In this document: in pieces, positions 14,346 through 21,436 of the stretch
How positions within the stretch are numbered: the stretch's first letter is position 1
Layout: every line of letters starts with the position of its first letter
Assembly: GCF_019039215.1 (NCBI RefSeq)
Contig: NZ_JAHNZZ010000001.1
Location: 391,853-455,852, forward strand
Length of the DNA: 64,000 bases
Direction of reading: 5' to 3'
Source of the DNA: Bacillus sp. FJAT-29790
GTDB taxonomy: Bacteria; Bacillota; Bacilli; Bacillales; Cytobacillaceae
Program-made: the position numbers and the translations under genes
Notes under the pieces: model-generated
Told to the model about the DNA's origin: nothing
What the model saw: only the letters and a program-made list of their open reading frames with translations
The model's database searches: none

Positions 14346-15064
14346 TGGTGAAAAACTCACTCATCATCGCGCTTGATTTTGCCGGAAAAGATGAAGTTAT
14401 TAAGTTTTTAGATCAATTTAATGATGAAAAGCTTTTCTTGAAGGTAGGAATGGAACTTTTTTATCAGGAAGGCCCCAAAATTATTTATGAAATAAAAGAA
14501 AGAGGCCATGATATTTTCCTCGACTTAAAGCTTCATGATATCCCGAACACAGTGAAAAGCGCCATGAAAGGTCTTGCCCGTTTGGAATGCGATCTTGTCA
14601 ATGTGCATGCCGCTGGAGGAAAAGAAATGATGGCTGCTGCGCTTGAAGGCTTAGAAGCTGGGACATCTTCTGGTAGGACTAGACCTGCTTGTATAGCTGT
14701 CACTCAGTTAACAAGCACATCGGAAGAGCAAATGAAATTGGAGCAGCTCATCAACGCTCCATTGAAAGATTCCGTTCTTCATTATGCTTCTTTAGCGAAT
14801 GCCGCAGGCCTAGATGGTGTTGTGTGTTCAAGTTATGAAGCAAGGGAGATTTGTGATTTACTAGGTGATTCTTTCTTAACTGTCGCACCAGGGATACGGA
14901 TGAAATCAGATGACGTTCAGGATCAGAAGCGTGTGGCTACTCCTGAATTTGCAAAATCAGAAGGTGTTTCAGCCATTGTTGTCGGGCGTTCGATTACAAG
15001 ATCTGAAAACCCGGCTGAACAGTATGATAAGTTTTTACAATCATGGGGGGGACTGCATCAATGA
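14345..15064 (+). CDS. pyrF: Orotidine 5'-phosphate decarboxylase
   Basis: Last step of UMP synthesis, decarboxylating OMP. 239 residues. The catalytic Asp60-x-Lys62-x-x-Asp65 motif is in [10 protein letters not shown], and VVGRSIT near the C terminus binds phosphate. Start ATG 14345 overlaps the pyrD stop, with GGAG 11 bases upstream; an in-frame ATG at 14321 lies inside pyrD and is less likely. Its stop overlaps pyrE (ATGA). Confidence 0.96.
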
Positions 15065-15684
15065 ATCGTAAAATTGCCGAAAGATTATTAGAAATAAAAG
15101 CTGTCGCATTAAAGCCAAATGACCCTTTTACATGGGCATCCGGTATTCGTTCACCGATTTATTGTGATAACCGCCTGACATTGTCATACCCTGTCATCCG
15201 AAAAGAGATTGCTAACGGATTAAAGGAAACGATTGAAGAAAAGTTCCCTGGGACAGAAATAATTGCAGGGACAGCTACAGCGGGAATCCCTCACGCTGCT
15301 TGGGTAAGTGATTTAATGGGCTTGCCAATGTGTTACGTCCGCTCCAAGCCAAAAGGCCATGGCAAAGGTAATCAAATTGAAGGAAAAGCAGACGCAGGCC
15401 AGAAAGTTGTCGTAGTGGAAGACCTAATTTCAACTGGAGGAAGCGCGATAACAGCTGTTGAGGCATTGAGGAAAGCAGGCTGCGAAGTATTAGGTGTCGT
15501 AGCAATCTTTACATACCAGCTGGAAAAAGGAAAAGAATTATTGGAGGAAGCTAATATTGCTGCATATTCACTGTCAGATTTTGAAACCCTGTCGCAAATT
15601 GCTAAAGAAAAGGGTTATATTAAAGAGGAAGATATGAAAAAGCTTGCCGAATGGAGAATCAATCCGTCTGATTGGGGAAAGTGA
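15061..15684 (+). CDS. pyrE: Orotate phosphoribosyltransferase
   Basis: Joins orotate and PRPP to OMP, the substrate of PyrF. 207 residues with the PRPP motif [13 protein letters not shown] in the second half and the [16 protein letters not shown] substrate loop near residue 20. Start ATG 15061 after a G-run; a start at 15043 in frame lies in pyrF. Last gene of the operon, followed about 110 bases later by a terminator. Confidence 0.97.
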   Translation: MNRKIAERLLEIKAVALKPNDPFTWASGIRSPIYCDNRLTLSYPVIRKEIANGLKETIEEKFPGTEIIAGTATAGIPHAAWVSDLMGLPMCYVRSKPKGHGKGNQIEGKADAGQKVVVVEDLISTGGSAITAVEALRKAGCEVLGVVAIFTYQLEKGKELLEEANIAAYSLSDFETLSQIAKEKGYIKEEDMKKLAEWRINPSDWGK

Positions 15685-15793
15685 AAAATAACATTAAAAA
15701 AGATAAGCCAAGTCTACCGGGGGACGACTTAGGTAAAAAGTACATATAAAAACAACAAAATCACCTCGAGATAGCTTGTATATTTGCAACCAG

Positions 15794-15820
15794 AAAACAC
15801 CTGCTCAGGTGTTTTTGTTT
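15794..15820. terminator. Intrinsic terminator ending the pyr operon
   Basis: Stem AACACCTG (15796-15803)/CAGGTGTT (15806-15813) followed by TTTGTTTT. The run of A before the stem could let it act weakly on the minus strand too, for the doubtful frame at 15820-16005. Confidence 0.8.
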
Positions 15821-16005
15821 TAGATTACTTTTTTGGCAATCAAAAACTCACTTACGATAATAGCAGATTGTGGAAACTGTAATCCTAATTGCCAAGCCCC
15901 AATTCCTTTTAAACGATAGTCAACGACCAGCCACTCATTAATTAAGAGAGTGGGTTCTTTACACTCATAACTAATATTTAACAATGTTTGAAGCTCAAAC
16001 ATCAA
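15820..16005 (-). CDS. Doubtful small hypothetical protein
   Basis: 61-codon frame on the minus strand whose stop lies 7 bases from the pyr terminator hairpin. It starts at TTG-ATG with no convincing ribosome-binding site. The composition is protein-like (NEWLVVDYRLKGIG, then a hydrophobic stretch) but I recognise no family. It could be a fragment of a decayed gene, which would fit the decayed genes further on in this island. Confidence 0.22.
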   Translation of the reverse strand: MMFELQTLLNISYECKEPTLLINEWLVVDYRLKGIGAWQLGLQFPQSAIIVSEFLIAKKVI

Positions 16006-16055
16006 AAGTCGAATAAATACTGGTAGACAAACTTAAAAAGGGGAGGTGTGTCTCC

Positions 16056-16211
16056 GTGAATCATGTAAATTGCAATTTTTCACCGATGAAGCAAACTTTA
16101 AAAGAGGATATACGCCAATTAATAACGACACTACAAAATAACCAATGTTCTTCCTCTTTCAGACGGCAATCCAAGGTCCCTCCCTTTTTGCTGGATTTTT
16201 TCCTCTCTTGA
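16056..16211 (+). CDS. Small hypothetical protein, 51 aa
   Basis: GTG at 16056 follows an unusually strong ribosome-binding site (AGGGGAGGTG, 16040-16049). The frame runs 51 codons to TGA at 16209-16211. The product starts VNHVNCNFSPMKQTLKEDIR, contains two cysteines and ends in a hydrophobic tail PPFLLDFFLS. I recognise no family and see no domain. The good initiation signal is the only support; truncation of a longer gene is also possible. Confidence 0.38.
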   Translation: MNHVNCNFSPMKQTLKEDIRQLITTLQNNQCSSSFRRQSKVPPFLLDFFLS

Positions 16212-16221
16212 TAGTGGTATA

Positions 16222-16256
16222 CAAAAAAGGAGGGGAATGATCAGAATCCCCTCCTA
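16222..16256 (-). terminator. Intrinsic terminator of the ferredoxin gene
   Basis: Nine-base-pair stem AGGAGGGGA (16228-16236)/TCCCCTCCT (16247-16255). Read on the minus strand it is followed by six T residues (the A-run at 16223-16228), so it ends the gene at 16324-16644. Confidence 0.8.
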
Positions 16257-16323
16257 TCTAAAATGGTTTTTTAGCGAATAGTTATTAATGCACCAATTGT
16301 TCAAAGAGGTAAAATCTAAAGTC

Positions 16324-16644
16324 TTAGTCAGCTGGTCTTGGACCGGCATCGATACCAGAACTTTCGACTGTCATGATCGGACGAACGGTTACGTCTCCAT
16401 TTACAAGAATTTGGCATGATAAACGTAACTGATCATCAATGCCTTTTTCCGCAAAGGCGTTCTTTTCTTTATTCGTTACCTCATTATAATCACCGGCTAG
16501 AACTTCTACTCTGCAGGTTGTACATCTCGCCATCCCTCCGCAGCGATGGAGAATATTTACACCGTTATCTTCTAGGGCTAAAACTAATTTTTTACCCTCT
16601 TCTACTTCAAATGTTCCTTCTCCTACAACAGTTACATTTGCCAT
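16324..16644 (-). CDS. 2Fe-2S ferredoxin
   Basis: Small electron carrier of 106 residues with one plant-type 2Fe-2S cluster: Cys35, Cys41, Cys44 (HRCGGMARCTTCR) and Cys77 (LRLSCQ). Start ATG at 16644 after GAGGAGGT at good spacing. It stands alone between terminators on the minus strand, so the partner reductase or oxygenase cannot be deduced from its neighbours. Not a member of the B. subtilis ileS-smc gene order; it is the first confident gene of the island between pyrE and rqcH. Confidence 0.88.
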   Translation of the reverse strand: MANVTVVGEGTFEVEEGKKLVLALEDNGVNILHRCGGMARCTTCRVEVLAGDYNEVTNKEKNAFAEKGIDDQLRLSCQILVNGDVTVRPIMTVESSGIDAGPRPAD

Positions 16645-17055
16645 TTTATTACCTCCTCATTTGATATGATAAAGAAAAAGGTCATTAACATATTATCGCC
16701 TTACTAAGCAAATTTTAAAAATCCTCATATTCGATCGAACTTAAGAGAAAAGCAAGCTATTTTCTTTCATTTGATTGCACTCGTAGTTCAAGCAAAAGAG
16801 CAATCAGGCTAATAAATCCCAATTGCTCTTTTTTCATATTATTGATTAACCTGTTTAACCAAATTAGCAAGTCAAGTGTTTACCTTAATATTTTACGGAT
16901 GCTTCTACATCCACTCCATATCGCCTTTTTGGTCAACATTAGTTACAAACGATTTTTCCCGACAAAGTAGCGGATATGTGGAAAATCCTAGCTAAGTCAA
17001 AAGTTCATTTTTGAAATAAAGACATGTGCAAAATTGACTAATCCTATTTATAAGA
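16645..17055. other. Intergenic stretch with one hairpin
   Basis: No convincing gene on either strand. It holds the upstream region of the minus-strand ferredoxin gene and one clear hairpin (listed separately). AT-rich, otherwise featureless to my reading. Confidence 0.6.
16794..16834. terminator. Terminator-like hairpin
   Basis: Stem AAAAGAGCAAT (16794-16804)/ATTGCTCTTTT (16822-16832) with T residues after it on the plus strand and T residues after it on the minus strand as well. It may end transcription from the coat-like gene at 17101-17265 on the minus strand. Confidence 0.6.
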
Positions 17056-17076
17056 CTAATAAGAACCATCACGGTA

Positions 17077-17181
17077 ATAGCCACCATAACCATGATGGTA
17101 CTAATAGCCACCATAACCATGATGGTACTGATAACCGCCATAACCATGATGGTATGGATAACCGCCATAACCATGATGGTA
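17077..17181 (-). repeat. Four tandem 27-bp coding repeats
   Basis: Each unit is a 24-bp core coding YHHGYGGY plus one linking codon. Cores begin (minus strand) at 17181, 17154, 17127 and 17100. Linking codons before them are CCG, CCA, CAG and TAG. The last two cores share GGTGGC where the first two have GGCGGT, so the array grew by at least one further duplication. Confidence 0.9.
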
Positions 17182-17265
17182 CGGGTAACCTCCGTAACCC
17201 ATACCGTAACCAGGAAAGCCGCCATAACCCATGCCGTAGCCATAACCTCCAAATTGTCTTTCCAT
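17101..17265 (-). CDS. Gly/Tyr/His-rich repeat protein, probable spore coat protein, cut by an in-frame TAG
   Basis: 54-residue product starting MERQFGGYGYGMGYGGF and ending in repeats YHHGYGGY. ATG 17265 is preceded by a strong AGGAGGAG. Composition (Gly, Tyr, His, Met) and the sigma K-like promoter resemble small Bacillus coat proteins such as YeeK; assignment is by composition only. The reading frame is stopped by TAG at 17103-17101 exactly where the sister repeats have CCA or CAG; behind the stop another full repeat and YRDGSY follow in frame up to TAG at 17058-17056. So it is either a recent nonsense mutation or a natural shorter form. Confidence 0.72.
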   Translation of the reverse strand: MERQFGGYGYGMGYGGFPGYGMGYGGYPYHHGYGGYPYHHGYGGYQYHHGYGGY

Positions 17266-17296
17266 TTTCTATCTCCTCCTCAAATTGTTTCAAAAT

Positions 17297-17324
17297 TAGT
17301 GTATGTGTCCATGTTCAAAGATGT
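17297..17324 (-). promoter_or_regulatory. Sigma K-like promoter of the coat-like gene
   Basis: On the minus strand CATACACTA (17305 to 17297) matches the sigma K -10 consensus CATAnnnTA; ACA lies 16 bases upstream (17324-17322), the usual -35 place for an AC core. It stands 31 bases before the start codon. The short consensus makes this a suggestion, strengthened by the coat-like product. Confidence 0.5.
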
Positions 17325-17398
17325 ATAGGTACTCGCCTATTTGTAAATGTATTATTAGTTCTGATTTTATTTATTGGTAGCAAAGAATTTTCAAGGAG

Positions 17399-17446
17399 TT
17401 GACAATTGAAAATAAATATATTAATATTATCTCGAGTTAGAGATAA
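17399..17446 (+). promoter_or_regulatory. Promoter and palindromic operator of the MarR gene
   Basis: TTGACA (17399-17404), 17-base spacer, TAATAT (17422-17427). Directly behind lies a perfect palindrome with 7-base arms, TTATCTC and GAGATAA (17427-17446). The half-site ATCTC...GAGAT is that of the B. subtilis MhqR (YkvE) operator. Its place over the transcription start suggests autorepression. Confidence 0.72.
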
Positions 17447-17492
17447 ATAATTTTATGATATTTTAAATAAAGATAATAAAGGGGGCCTTGTT

Positions 17493-17930
17493 ATAGAAGA
17501 GCATTTATCGTTTGATTCTTTTGTCACCTTAATAAAGGCTTCAAAATCTGTACAAGAAAAAATCAAACATGATTTAAGTAAATATAGCCTCAGCCCTACT
17601 GAATTTTCTGTGTTAGATGTACTTTATCTAAAAGGAAAGCAAACGGTTCAGCAGATTTGTAATTCCGTTCTGCTAGCTAGTGGTTCCATGACATATGTTA
17701 TCGATAAATTAGAACAAAAAGGTTTACTGCAGAGATGTGATTGCCGTGAAGATCGAAGAGTTGTCCATGTGGTTATTACAGGTCAGGGAAATCTCTTAAT
17801 GAATAAGGTTTTTCCAGAGTATCAAAAGCTAATACAAGATATTTTTGAAAATATAAGCGCTGAAGAGAAAAAAACGATGAAAAGCGTCTTAGAAAGAATT
17901 GGTCATACCGCAAAAATACTGACTAGATAA
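17493..17930 (+). CDS. MarR-family transcriptional regulator, MhqR-like; apparent ATA start
   Basis: Winged-helix regulator, about 145 residues if translated from 17493. The region from EEHLSFDSFVTLIKASKSVQEK to the C terminus is collinear with the MarR fold; the wing DCREDRRVVHVVIT is clear. In MhqR-type regulators the signal is quinones or diamide-like electrophiles; this is inferred from the operator half-site, not shown. There is no ATG, GTG or TTG at the N terminus: AAAGGGGG (17478-17485) is placed for ATA at 17493. The first standard in-frame start, GTG 17610, would delete the first helices. An in-frame substitution at the start codon or use of ATA are both possible. Confidence 0.8.
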   Translation: MEEHLSFDSFVTLIKASKSVQEKIKHDLSKYSLSPTEFSVLDVLYLKGKQTVQQICNSVLLASGSMTYVIDKLEQKGLLQRCDCREDRRVVHVVITGQGNLLMNKVFPEYQKLIQDIFENISAEEKKTMKSVLERIGHTAKILTR

Positions 17931-17969
17931 GAATATCAATTAACAAGTAAGAACTATTTTTCATTTTAA

Positions 17970-17987
17970 TATCTCATGTTCGAGATT
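17970..17987 (+). promoter_or_regulatory. Second MhqR-type palindrome, upstream of the FMN reductase gene
   Basis: TATCTCATGTTCGAGATT: arms ATCTC (17971-17975) and GAGAT (17982-17986) with a six-base spacer, the same arms and spacing as the operator before the MarR gene. This ties the reductase gene to that regulator. Confidence 0.65.
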
Positions 17988-18199
17988 CTCAAAAGACAGA
18001 TGAATAGTTCATAAAGAATTTTGAAAAGCTAGTAAAAAAACGGAGCTGTCTGTAAATCTGAAGGAATTCACAATTCCAACTTAAAGGAGTTGGTGCATTC
18101 ATAAAATTTATTAGTAAAGACATAATATTATAGGTGGTGCAGGGAATGGGTTTTTTAAACAGATTATTTGGTGGATCTAATAATAAGGAGGAAAATACA

Positions 18200-18742
18200 A
18201 TGACTAAATTAAATATCGGAATTATCTTAGGAAGCACTCGTCAAGGGCGTGTAAGCCCACAAGTAGGAGAATGGGTAAAAGGCATTGCTGACAAACGTGG
18301 AGACGCAAATTATGAAATCGTAGATATTGCAGACTTCAATCTGCCATTTTTAGGAACAACGGATGGTCAAGAACCAGGAATTGCAGCCTGGAATGAAAAA
18401 CTTGCTAACTTAGATGGATTCGTATTCATCGTTCAAGAATACAATCACAGCATTACAGGAGCATTAAAAAATGCACTTGATTTTGCTCGTGAAGCTTGGA
18501 ACAATAAAGCAGCAGGTATCGTAAGCTATGGTTCAACTGGTGGTGCTCGTGCAGCTGAACATTTACGTGGCATCATGGGAGAATTATTGATTGCTGATGT
18601 TCGCACGCATCCAACATTGTCACTATTTACTGATTTTGAAAACATGTCTGTTTTCAAACCAGCTGATTTACACCTTAATAATGTCAATGATATGCTTGAC
18701 CAAGTTAACTCTTGGAGCGGTGCATTAAAAACTATTCGCTAA
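18200..18742 (+). CDS. NADPH-dependent FMN reductase family protein (flavodoxin fold)
   Basis: 180-residue flavin reductase/azoreductase-type quinone reductase of the flavodoxin-like fold. FMN phosphate loop GSTRQGRVSP at residues 11-20, QEYNHSITGALKNALDF in the middle and YGSTGGARA. Likely reduces quinones or azo compounds in two-electron steps, matching control by an MhqR-like repressor; the substrate is inferred. ATG 18200 has a strong AAGGAGG. A second in-frame ATG at 18146 (MGFLNRLFGGSNNKEENT extension) has a weaker GGTGGTG; both could be used. Followed by a terminator. Confidence 0.87.
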   Translation: MTKLNIGIILGSTRQGRVSPQVGEWVKGIADKRGDANYEIVDIADFNLPFLGTTDGQEPGIAAWNEKLANLDGFVFIVQEYNHSITGALKNALDFAREAWNNKAAGIVSYGSTGGARAAEHLRGIMGELLIADVRTHPTLSLFTDFENMSVFKPADLHLNNVNDMLDQVNSWSGALKTIR

Positions 18743-18756
18743 CAAACATATTAAAT

Positions 18757-18790
18757 GGGAGGGGATGATGATCATGCCCTTCCTTTTTTT
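18757..18790 (+). terminator. Intrinsic terminator of the FMN reductase gene
   Basis: Imperfect stem GGGAGGGGATGAT (18757-18769) with ATCATGCCCTTCC (18771-18783), followed by seven T residues. Confidence 0.75.
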
Positions 18791-18957
18791 ATTAGTATTC
18801 AAAAATGGTGAAAAACTCGCATTTGCATAGTGCGTATGCTAAAACTCCAGAGCTGTTAGAGACTTCTTAATAAATCTATAAAGGCAAAAAAGCTAATGCT
18901 TTTAGAATTCCAGATTTTGTATTTGTAGTTGTAGTTGAATCTTTACAGTAGGTTGGT

Positions 18958-18977
18958 TATGTAATTTATCTTACATA
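18958..18977 (+). promoter_or_regulatory. Perfect palindrome, probable operator
   Basis: TATGTAA (18958-18964) and TTACATA (18971-18977), seven-base arms around six bases. The size and symmetry suit a dimeric winged-helix regulator. The arms differ from those of the MhqR-type sites, so a different regulator is expected; a decayed HxlR-type gene lies 2 kb downstream. Confidence 0.45.
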
Positions 18978-19062
18978 TTTAATTCAAAATACAAAATAAT
19001 ATAAAGGTGTTACTAACCTGTATAAGGGTTAATATGACCTTCAATATTCGAGGAGGATAAGT

Positions 19063-19575
19063 ATGTCTGCATTTAATTTAGGGGACAAAGTACCTGATTT
19101 CATTCTTCCAGCAGTTAATGGTAAAGAATTCTCTTTTGTATCACATCAAAACCAGCATAAAAGTTGGCATCTCATTATCTTTTTCAGAGGATCATGGTGC
19201 CCTGTTTGTGTTCATGACTTAAATGAGCTTGAAGAAAGCAAAAGTTTTTTTGCAGGTAAGAATGTACATCTTATTACAATCTCAACCGATCAGTTGGAAA
19301 ATTTAAAGAAGATGGTTGATGATCACAACCTAACTTTTACTGTCTTAGCGGATGAAGATTTAAAGACATTGAAAGCATATGATGTTTTTTATCATGGAGA
19401 AGAGGCTCCATATGAGGATCATGGCACGCATGGAGAACCAGCTTATTTCCTCGTTGATGAAAATGGACAGCTTCTATATCAACAAAGACAAACAAGTCCA
19501 TTTGGGCGCCCATCATCTACTGAACTTCGCAAGATCGTCCAGTATATTAGAAAAAACTTAAAGATAAATCAATAA
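19063..19575 (+). CDS. Peroxiredoxin-like protein (AhpC/TSA family)
   Basis: 170-residue thioredoxin-fold protein of the AhpC/TSA group; reduces peroxides with cysteine thiols in the cytoplasm (no signal peptide). FFRGSWCPVC places the two cysteines at 46 and 49, a CxxC arrangement instead of the single peroxidatic cysteine of typical 2-Cys enzymes; DEDLKTLKAY and GEPAYFLVDENG follow as in the family. Start ATG 19063 after GAGGAGGAT. Monocistronic with its own palindromic operator. With the reductase and MarR gene it suggests an oxidative/electrophile stress set. Confidence 0.85.
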   Translation: MSAFNLGDKVPDFILPAVNGKEFSFVSHQNQHKSWHLIIFFRGSWCPVCVHDLNELEESKSFFAGKNVHLITISTDQLENLKKMVDDHNLTFTVLADEDLKTLKAYDVFYHGEEAPYEDHGTHGEPAYFLVDENGQLLYQQRQTSPFGRPSSTELRKIVQYIRKNLKINQ

Positions 19576-19704
19576 TAATAATAAAAGAGCAGGACACTTG
19601 TGTTAAGCCGTTCTCTTTGGATGTGCCCTTAAAGAAATATAAACTATTAAAGCAGTAGGTTTCATAATATCAGATATTTCATAAATATCCAGAGGGCAAT
19701 ATCC
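19576..19704. other. Intergenic, nothing clear
   Basis: AT-rich stretch after the peroxiredoxin gene; I see no gene and no strong hairpin with a T-run here. Confidence 0.5.
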
Positions 19705-19794
19705 ATGAAAATCGCAGCAATTATTGGCAGCAAACGTAAAGAATCTTACAATAAAAAGCTTACTGCTTTTATTCTTGGATCGAGTGATGAATAA
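19705..19794 (+). pseudogene. N-terminal fragment of an NADPH-dependent FMN reductase
   Basis: MKIAAIIGSKRKESYNKKLT... is the N-terminal strand, FMN phosphate loop and first helix of a flavodoxin-fold reductase, with the same motif placement (IIGSxRxxS) as the intact gene at 18200. The frame ends after 29 codons (TAA 19792-19794) and nothing resembling the rest of such a protein follows. The ribosome-binding site is poor. Confidence 0.6.
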
Positions 19795-19842
19795 TTTTGT
19801 TGAATGGATTGAAAAAAATAAATTGTTATAAAATTACAATCA

Positions 19843-19889
19843 GCTTGTAGAGAAAGAGGTATTTTTTTCTACAAGCATTTTTTTTATTT
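19843..19889 (+). terminator. Intrinsic terminator
   Basis: Stem GCTTGTAGA (19843-19851)/TCTACAAGC (19868-19876) followed by eight T residues. It stands behind the decayed reductase and may be the terminator of that former gene. Confidence 0.75.
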
Positions 19890-19901
19890 GTTAGTGGATA
19901 T

Positions 19902-20186
19902 TTGATTATTTCATTCGAATGGATATTGAAAGAAACAGATACTGAAAGCTTATTTGCAATTAAAAATAATGTGGTAAGAGAATCAACGAAAGAACTAATC
20001 GGGGACTGGCTCATAGAGACTTATTCCTTTAAACGAGTAATTGCTGAATTATTCGATCAAAATAAAACGGTTTATCAAACAGAAAAAGAGGCTACTGATT
20101 GTTTAGGAACTAAGGAGTTCTTAAAAAATTTACTTCTATTGAAAACTGAAGACATACAAAATGCTTCTGTTGAACAGTATAGCTAA
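19902..20186 (+). CDS. Hypothetical protein, possibly a gene remnant
   Basis: 94-codon frame starting with TTG and lacking a ribosome-binding site, directly behind a terminator, so its expression is uncertain. The product is helical and charged (ESLFAIKNNVVRESTKELIGDW). I recognise no family. It may be the 3' remainder of a gene whose front is lost. A hairpin GCACC.../...GGTGC (20191-20217) without a T-run follows it. Confidence 0.35.
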   Translation: MIISFEWILKETDTESLFAIKNNVVRESTKELIGDWLIETYSFKRVIAELFDQNKTVYQTEKEATDCLGTKEFLKNLLLLKTEDIQNASVEQYS

Positions 20187-20261
20187 AGATGCACCTTTTT
20201 CTAGGGAAAAAAGGTGCGGGATAATAAATTTGGTCCAATCTAACAAAAAGTAGGGGTAAGG

Positions 20262-20948
20262 ATGAATGAAAAACAAATCGTAGGTGAAAAGGCTGTTGAG
20301 TATGTAAAGGATGGTATGGTGGTGGGGCTCGGAACAGGATCTACTGTTTTTTTCACTATCAAAAAGCTCGGGGAATTAGTGAAAGATGGATTTACAATTA
20401 AAGGAATTCCCACTTCGGTTCAAACTGAAAAAATGGCAAAGGAATTTGGTATTCCACTTACTACTTTGGAGAAAGTCGATTACATTGATGTTGCTATTGA
20501 TGGCGCCGATGAAGTAAATCCTAGTTTGGACTTGATAAAAGGAGGTGGTGGAGCGCTTCTAAGAGAGAAAATAATCGCAGGTGCTGCAGATAAGTTTATT
20601 GTCATCGCAGACTCTTCTAAAATGGTTGATAAGTTAGGATCGTTTCGAGTTCCTTTGGAAGTAGTTAGGTTCGGTCATACAACGACCAGAGACCATATTC
20701 GTAAACTTGGTGGTACCCCTGAAATTCGTCAAATAGATGGAACACTGTTTATTACAGATAATGGTAATTTTATCTATGATAGTGCTTTTCCAAATATTAT
20801 TTATCCTGATAAACTGGAACAAAGCCTGAATATGATACCTGGTGTCATCGAAAACGGATTGTTTGTTAGGATGGCAAGCATGGTGATCACTTTTGACCGC
20901 AATCTGGGTGTAGTTACTAAAATGAGAAATCAAGATCTAAAAACATGA
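20262..20948 (+). CDS. rpiA: Ribose-5-phosphate isomerase A
   Basis: Interconverts ribose 5-phosphate and ribulose 5-phosphate in the pentose phosphate pathway. 228 residues with the RpiA signatures GLGTGSTV (substrate loop), DGADEVNP (catalytic aspartates) and KGGGGALLREK. Start ATG 20262 after GGGGTAAGG. B. subtilis uses the unrelated RpiB (YwlF), so an RpiA here is an accessory or replacement gene; whether this genome also has rpiB cannot be seen. It supplies ribose phosphate to PRPP, the substrate of PyrE and PyrR, but physical proximity to pyr may be chance. Followed by a hairpin. Confidence 0.93.
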   Translation: MNEKQIVGEKAVEYVKDGMVVGLGTGSTVFFTIKKLGELVKDGFTIKGIPTSVQTEKMAKEFGIPLTTLEKVDYIDVAIDGADEVNPSLDLIKGGGGALLREKIIAGAADKFIVIADSSKMVDKLGSFRVPLEVVRFGHTTTRDHIRKLGGTPEIRQIDGTLFITDNGNFIYDSAFPNIIYPDKLEQSLNMIPGVIENGLFVRMASMVITFDRNLGVVTKMRNQDLKT

Positions 20949-20966
20949 CTTGTATCAAATATTTAA

Positions 20967-21013
20967 GAGGCGTCCCGAGCAATATGCCTATCACTTTGCT
21001 TGGGACGCCCCTT
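20967..21013 (+). terminator. Probable terminator of rpiA
   Basis: Long imperfect stem GGCGTCCCGAGCAA (20969-20982)/TTGCTTGGGACGCC (20996-21009); the following CCTTTAG is a poor T-tract, so termination may be partial. Confidence 0.55.
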
Positions 21014-21085
21014 TAGTATGACGAAAAATTCGATATATAAAAAAGAACCTTTTCATAAAATAGCTAAGAAAAGATTCCTCCAATT

Positions 21086-21345
21086 TTATAACCACTTTTC
21101 AGCCCAAATTTCAATTGTTTGAAGTGCTTTGCCCAATTCAGTTCCCTTTTTGGTTTAGGAATATTCTGTCCTGACAGGACGGTCGGTAATAACATTCCGA
21201 ATCACAATTCCACAATCTTCAAGTTCATATCCTAACAACTGGTGCTGAGGTAGTGAATCAGCGTCCAATTTTTTCTGAATTATACGGAGAACGCTACGTA
21301 GACCAAGATGTACTAAAAAGGGGACTACTGGCTAGTTTCTTCGCC
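21086..21345 (-). pseudogene. Decayed HxlR-family transcriptional regulator
   Basis: One minus-strand frame reads ...LRSVLRIIQKKL..., YELEDCGIVIRNVITDRPVR, TEYS, stop, TKKGTELGKALQTIEIWAEKWL, stop. This is the order of an HxlR (DUF24) winged helix: ...LRELEEDGIVxR...VEYSLTxxG...WGE. The internal TAA (21157-21155) stands exactly where YS is normally followed by Leu. The N-terminal third is missing or unrecognisable and no start is found. Intact members respond to thiol or quinone stress, consistent with the stress genes nearby. Confidence 0.72.
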
Positions 21346-21361
21346 GTTGTAGCCCCTTTTT
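21315..21361 (-). terminator. Terminator of rqcH
   Basis: Stem AAAAAGGGG-CTAC (21315-21328) with GTAGCCCCTTTTT (21349-21361), flanked by A and T runs so that it can work on both strands. It lies about 75 bases behind the rqcH stop on the minus strand and overlaps the front of the decayed HxlR gene. Confidence 0.75.
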
Positions 21362-21436
21362 CAAAACCCGTTTTTTCTACCAAAACAAATCAGGCAAGCA
21401 AAGGCTGCTCCCCTTGTTCTTTTTGAAAATCCCCTA

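Larger units (their letters stand above)
18743..19062. other. Intergenic region before the peroxiredoxin gene
   Basis: No gene seen in these 320 bases. It contains the terminator of the reductase gene and, 85 bases before the peroxiredoxin start, a perfect palindrome (both listed separately). Confidence 0.6.

Noticed and set aside
16992..17402. Open frames on both strands rich in His/Asn/Asp or Met/Val/Ile over the coat-like gene
   Set aside because: They are shadow frames of the 27-bp coding repeats; only the minus-strand frame starting at 17265 has a ribosome-binding site and a sensible composition.
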